From Methanobacteriaceae archaeon (lineage in GTDB: Archaea > Methanobacteriota > Methanobacteria > Methanobacteriales > Methanobacteriaceae): DNA of 8,212 nt. This document shows positions 5,882 to 8,212 of the stretch, piece by piece. How positions within the stretch are numbered: position 1 is the stretch's first letter; the number at the start of each line of letters is the position of its first letter. A model generated the notes under the pieces. That model saw only the letters and a program-made list of their open reading frames with translations, was not told the DNA's origin and ran no database searches. The translations under genes and the position numbers were made by a program. The DNA lies in assembly GCA_017883605.1 (NCBI GenBank), contig JADGNH010000081.1, positions 1 through 8,212 of the forward strand. Direction: 5' to 3'.

Positions 5882-5952
5882 TATATATTATTGGATTCAG
5901 AAGGTTAGAAAAAAATAAGAAATATGACTTCTAAATAATTAATTATAAAATA

Positions 5953-5960
5953 GGGGGGGA
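5953..5960 (+). promoter_or_regulatory. Shine-Dalgarno site for a GTG start
   Basis: A run of seven G and one A lies 6 bases before GTG at 5967. No in-frame ATG is near, and the protein reads as a complete flavodoxin-fold start (NVLIVFAHPEP) right from this codon, so the GTG start is well supported. Confidence 0.7.
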
Positions 5961-5966
5961 TTATTT

Positions 5967-6605
5967 GTGAATGTATTGATTGTTTTTGCCCATCCGGAGC
6001 CTAAGTCATTGAATGGGGCAGTTAAAGATGTGGCGGTTTCTACCTTAAAAGAAGATGGAAATCAGGTTAAAGTATCTGATCTCTATGGAATGGAATTTAA
6101 AGCTGCTTTAGACCAGGATGATTTTTTAAATCGAGAAAATTCTGGCCGGTTTAATCCCATAATGGAACAGCTCCACGCTGCCCAAACCGACAGCTTTGCC
6201 AGTGACATCCAGGAGGAGATGGATAAAATAAAATGGGCGGATCTGATTATATTCCAATTCCCAATATGGTATGGGGGTATGCCAGCCATTATGAAAGGCT
6301 GGACAGAAAGGGTTTTTGCCAGCGGATTTTCCAGCGACATGTTCCAGGGAAAAATCTACGATAAGGGCTTAATGAAAGGAAAAAAGGCCATGCTATCTTT
6401 CACCACCGGAGGACCAGAGGAAAACTATTATATGGACATTCCTGATAAGGACCCTGCCAAATTAGCGCCGGTGATCACAGAAAACCTGAAATTCTCCGGT
6501 TTTGAAGTGTTAAAGCCCTTTGTAATATTTGGTGTTATAATGTTAAGTGAAGAAGATGCTGAGAAGCACTTTGAGGAGTACAGGAAACTTTTAAGGGAGC
6601 TTTAG
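5967..6605 (+). CDS. Flavodoxin-fold NAD(P)H:quinone oxidoreductase (NQO1/MdaB/YwrO-like)
   Basis: A 212-residue enzyme of the flavodoxin_2 family. The opening strand and phosphate loop MNVLIVFAHPEPKSLNGA (1-18), the flavin-contacting FQFPIWYGGMPAIMKGW (96-112) and the TTGGP loop (146-150) are diagnostic. Family members bind FAD or FMN and reduce quinones, and sometimes nitro or azo compounds, by two electrons with NAD(P)H, which avoids radical semiquinones. Relatives include MdaB, YwrO and KefF. With the nitroreductase upstream it gives the cluster two different reductases for electrophiles. Start is GTG. It lies 85 bases after the MBL-fold gene, close enough for read-through, though an AT-rich stretch at 5880-5892 could also hold a promoter. 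Its last codons merge into an unusual phased repeat tract. Length is slightly above the family's typical 175-200 residues. Confidence 0.9.
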   Translation: MNVLIVFAHPEPKSLNGAVKDVAVSTLKEDGNQVKVSDLYGMEFKAALDQDDFLNRENSGRFNPIMEQLHAAQTDSFASDIQEEMDKIKWADLIIFQFPIWYGGMPAIMKGWTERVFASGFSSDMFQGKIYDKGLMKGKKAMLSFTTGGPEENYYMDIPDKDPAKLAPVITENLKFSGFEVLKPFVIFGVIMLSEEDAEKHFEEYRKLLREL

Positions 6606-6735
6606 AAAGGACTTTTAACAGTTTAGAAGAGCTTTGGTGGAGTTTTAAGAACCTTTAAGCAAGCTAGAAGAAACTTTAAAAGAAGCTTATAATAGTTTAA
6701 AAAAGAAGCTTTAAGTAGTTTAAAAAAGTTAGAAA
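6588..6735 (+). repeat. About 10.8-bp phased C/GTTTAA-type repeat tract
   Basis: Starting in the last codons of the quinone oxidoreductase and running to the SRPBCC leader, a C/GTTTAA-like motif recurs. It begins near 6588, 6600, 6612, 6621, 6632, 6642, 6653, 6664, 6674, 6686, 6695, 6709 and 6718, thirteen copies at a mean spacing of 10.8 bp. TAGTTTAAAAAAG occurs exactly twice (6693-6705 and 6716-6728). All frames contain stops. The period equals one DNA helical turn and also one alpha-helix turn of 3.6 codons, so it may be curved or histone-positioning DNA, or decayed coiled-coil coding sequence. Confidence 0.7.
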
Positions 6736-6773
6736 GTGAATTTACCTTTATCTGTACTAGATGGAGATTTTAG

Positions 6774-7211
6774 ATGTTTAAGGTTAATGAGAATGCTCCG
6801 GTCCTGGCCCGGGGTGGGGTAAAAATCAAATCAGGCCAGGATAACGTGTGGAAGATAATGGCCGACATTGAAGCCTGGCCCACCTGGAATCCTGAGGTGA
6901 AGAACGCTTCCATTCAGGGCGAACTAGTGGAGGGAACCAGTTTCCGGTGGAAAGCTGGGCCCGGCACCATCAATTCTACTCTTCAAAAGGTGGAACCACC
7001 ACGGTTCCTGGCCTGGACCGGGAATACGTTGGGCATAAAGGCTGTACACGTCTGGAAACTGGAGTCTCTGAACAATGAAACATTAGTCAGTACAGAAGAG
7101 TCCTGGGAGGGATTACTGGCACGTATATTCCGGGGGCGTATGCAGCAGACGCTTGAAAATTCCATCAAAGCCGGATTGCAGTATTTAAAGGCAGAGGCTG
7201 AAAGAAGTTGA
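6774..7211 (+). CDS. SRPBCC (START/polyketide cyclase-like) family protein
   Basis: A 145-residue protein that reads as a single SRPBCC domain. Supporting features are the opening strand, the helix ending in IEAWPTWNPEVKNASIQG (32-49), alternating beta strands such as GTSFRWKAGP and FLAWTGNTLGIKAVHVWKLE, and a long C-terminal helix from about 125 (LENSIKAGLQYLKAEAE). The fold makes a deep hydrophobic pocket for lipids, aromatic polyketides or hormones. Many stand-alone members have unknown ligands, and I see no catalytic residue that would point to an enzyme. ATG at 6774 follows GGAG at 6763-6766. It sits 168 bases after the quinone oxidoreductase, across the phased repeat tract, so it may have its own promoter. 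In this context it could bind an aromatic or hydrophobic compound handled by the neighbouring flavoenzymes, which is inference. Confidence 0.85.
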   Translation: MFKVNENAPVLARGGVKIKSGQDNVWKIMADIEAWPTWNPEVKNASIQGELVEGTSFRWKAGPGTINSTLQKVEPPRFLAWTGNTLGIKAVHVWKLESLNNETLVSTEESWEGLLARIFRGRMQQTLENSIKAGLQYLKAEAERS

Positions 7212-7243
7212 CCCTCATCATAGCTGAAGTTGACCTCATAATA
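7204..7243 (+). repeat. 22-bp tandem duplication across the SRPBCC stop codon
   Basis: GAAGTTGACCCTCATCATA (7204-7222) is followed by GAAGTTGACCTCATAATA (7226-7243), differing by one missing C and one substitution. The first copy contains the TGA stop (7209-7211). It looks like a recent local duplication. Confidence 0.75.
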
Positions 7244-7290
7244 CATTTGGACTAGAAATCACCTTTTATTTATTAGATTAATAATAAGAA

Positions 7291-7309
7291 CATTTCCACA
7301 GAAATGGAA
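7291..7309 (+). repeat. Short dyad upstream of the unknown conserved gene
   Basis: CATTTC (7291-7296) and GAAATG (7301-7306) are perfect arms with a 4-base loop, overlapping TTCCA (7294-7298) and TGGAA (7305-7309). They lie about 50 bases before the start codon and about 25 bases after a possible TATA-like TTTTATTTAT at 7264-7273, so an operator or leader hairpin is possible. Support is weak. Confidence 0.3.
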
Positions 7310-7345
7310 TAAGAACAGTTGAAATAACCAAATTAAATGTGGATA

Positions 7346-7349
7346 GGAG
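7346..7349 (+). promoter_or_regulatory. Shine-Dalgarno site fixing the ATG at 7357
   Basis: GGAG, within ATAGGAGTAA, lies 7 bases before ATG 7357 and downstream of the alternative GTG at 7339, which has no such element. It supports the shorter 256-residue protein. Confidence 0.6.
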
Positions 7350-7356
7350 TAATTTG

Positions 7357-8127
7357 ATGAAACAATTTTTAATCACACCAGCTGCCGGGAAAAGGTTAAT
7401 TGCCAAGGCCTTGGCATCAAATCCCACCTTAAAAGAAACGTTTAATTCGGGAACCGTGGTTATTATCGCCGGCACCACCAACGGCTATGTAGCCCAGGAA
7501 ATACTGTCTAATCTTAATCAGATAGAAGGTTTCTCCAGGAAAAGATTCTTCCGGGGGATTGTACTTCCCCCAGGACAGCGGCTGACTGATAACGGCCGTT
7601 TGCCGGGTGAAAATGAGTTTATAGGTGATGTAGTTATCAAAAACGGCCTATGGCAGAAGGGGGCCACCATCTTTGATGTGGTGGATGATCTAAAAGAAGG
7701 GGACATCATTATGAAGGGTGCCAATACACTGGATCTTTCAAAGAGACAGGCCGGGATTTTAATTGGCGATCCCTATGGCGGTACCATCGGGGCATCGCTT
7801 CAAGCTGTGGTGGGACGCCGTGTTCGGTTGATTCTCCCAGTTGGTCTAGAAAAACGTGTCTTTGCAGATTTAAATGAATTAGCCCTGAAGTTAAATGCTC
7901 CCGGTGCTCAGGGCCCGCGTTTACTTCCAGTCCCTGGTGAGGTTTTCACTGAAATTGAAGCAATTTCACTCCTGAGCGGGGCGAAGGCAGAACAGGTGGC
8001 AGGCGGTGGAGTAAGTGGAGCGGAAGGTTCCATCTGGCTGGCGGTCAGCGGTACCAGTGAACAGGTTAAAGCTGCTGAAAAGCTTTTAAAATCCATTTCA
8101 GGCGAACCTCCCCTAAAATTTGAATAA
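7357..8127 (+). CDS. Conserved-looking protein of unknown function, glycine-rich, possible ISOCOT-like fold
   Basis: I do not recognise this 256-residue protein with certainty. The N-terminal half has a strand and glycine turn, TVVIIAGTTNGYVAQEIL (33-50), reminiscent of the GxGTT phosphate loops of the ISOCOT fold (ribose-5-phosphate isomerase, CoA transferases, DeoR-type sensors). DLKEGDIIMKGANTLD (111-126) fits a second motif of that fold. Then follow glycine-rich LIGDPYGGTIGAS (135-147), a strand-rich middle, and a C-terminal part with GGGVSGAEGSIWLAVSG and an amphipathic helix. No signal peptide or membrane helix is evident, so it is probably cytoplasmic and may bind a phosphorylated or nucleotide-like ligand; this is inference. 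ATG at 7357 is chosen because GGAG at 7346-7349 is correctly spaced; the in-frame GTG at 7339 lies upstream of that element. Codon use resembles the neighbours. Confidence 0.85.
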   Translation: MKQFLITPAAGKRLIAKALASNPTLKETFNSGTVVIIAGTTNGYVAQEILSNLNQIEGFSRKRFFRGIVLPPGQRLTDNGRLPGENEFIGDVVIKNGLWQKGATIFDVVDDLKEGDIIMKGANTLDLSKRQAGILIGDPYGGTIGASLQAVVGRRVRLILPVGLEKRVFADLNELALKLNAPGAQGPRLLPVPGEVFTEIEAISLLSGAKAEQVAGGGVSGAEGSIWLAVSGTSEQVKAAEKLLKSISGEPPLKFE

Positions 8128-8150
8128 AAAAATTTGAATTTCAATTTTTT
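8115..8150 (+). terminator. Repeat and T-rich terminator after the last gene
   Basis: AAAATTTGAAT occurs at 8115-8125, across the TAA stop of the last gene, and again at 8129-8139. It is followed by TTTCAATTTTTT, which can pair imperfectly with the preceding A-rich stretch, ending in six T at 8145-8150. The arrangement suits an archaeal terminator. Confidence 0.5.
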
Positions 8151-8212
8151 AGCAAATTTTAAATACCTTAAATCATCTCTAAATATCTTCTTTATCCAAT
8201 TAAAGCGTATTA

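Noticed and set aside
7339..7356. GTG as start of the unknown conserved protein, six residues longer
   Set aside because: The good GGAG element lies downstream of this codon and points to ATG 7357.

Overview
The window looks like a chromosomal segment of a methanogenic archaeon, most likely of the Methanobacteriales (Methanobacterium-like). The grounds are very AT-rich intergenic DNA around compact genes of more balanced composition, archaeal TATA-like elements with purine-rich Shine-Dalgarno sites (GGAGG, GGTGAT), oligo-T terminator candidates, and an archaeal TIGR00288-type NYN protein. The assignment is by inference; there is no rRNA, tRNA or methanogenesis gene to settle it. I see no mobile element, CRISPR array or RNA gene.

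Layout. Left part (1-3450): two unrelated metallophosphoesterases on the + strand, one soluble and LpxH-like (117-866), one membrane-anchored and YkuE/YaeI-like (1970-2776). They alternate with two minus-strand genes: a stand-alone GyrI-like ligand-binding protein (1029-1490) and a NYN-domain putative nuclease (2949-3446). A 613-bp AT-rich gap (3447-4059) follows.

Right part (4060-8127): all genes are on the + strand. A nitroreductase (4060-4611), a GbsR/MarR-like winged-helix regulator (4693-5187) and a metallo-beta-lactamase-fold hydrolase (5210-5881) are closely spaced. After them come a flavodoxin-fold NAD(P)H:quinone oxidoreductase (GTG start, 5967-6605), a START/SRPBCC-fold protein (6774-7211) and a conserved-looking protein of unknown function (7357-8127). 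Two flavoenzymes plus a regulator, a hydrolase and a ligand-binding protein suggest a reductive detoxification or redox-stress module. A strong TATA box and a perfect 9-bp-arm dyad sit in front of the nitroreductase. A 10-base half-site of that dyad recurs in an inverted repeat in front of the GyrI-like gene, which hints at co-regulation.

The most unusual DNA is non-coding. A tract of about 150 bp after the quinone oxidoreductase carries a C/GTTTAA-type motif roughly every 10.8 bp, and helix-like peptide fragments appear in all three frames. In several genes the last codons, including the stop, are repeated just downstream. The second metallophosphoesterase has GNND where the family normally has GNHD.
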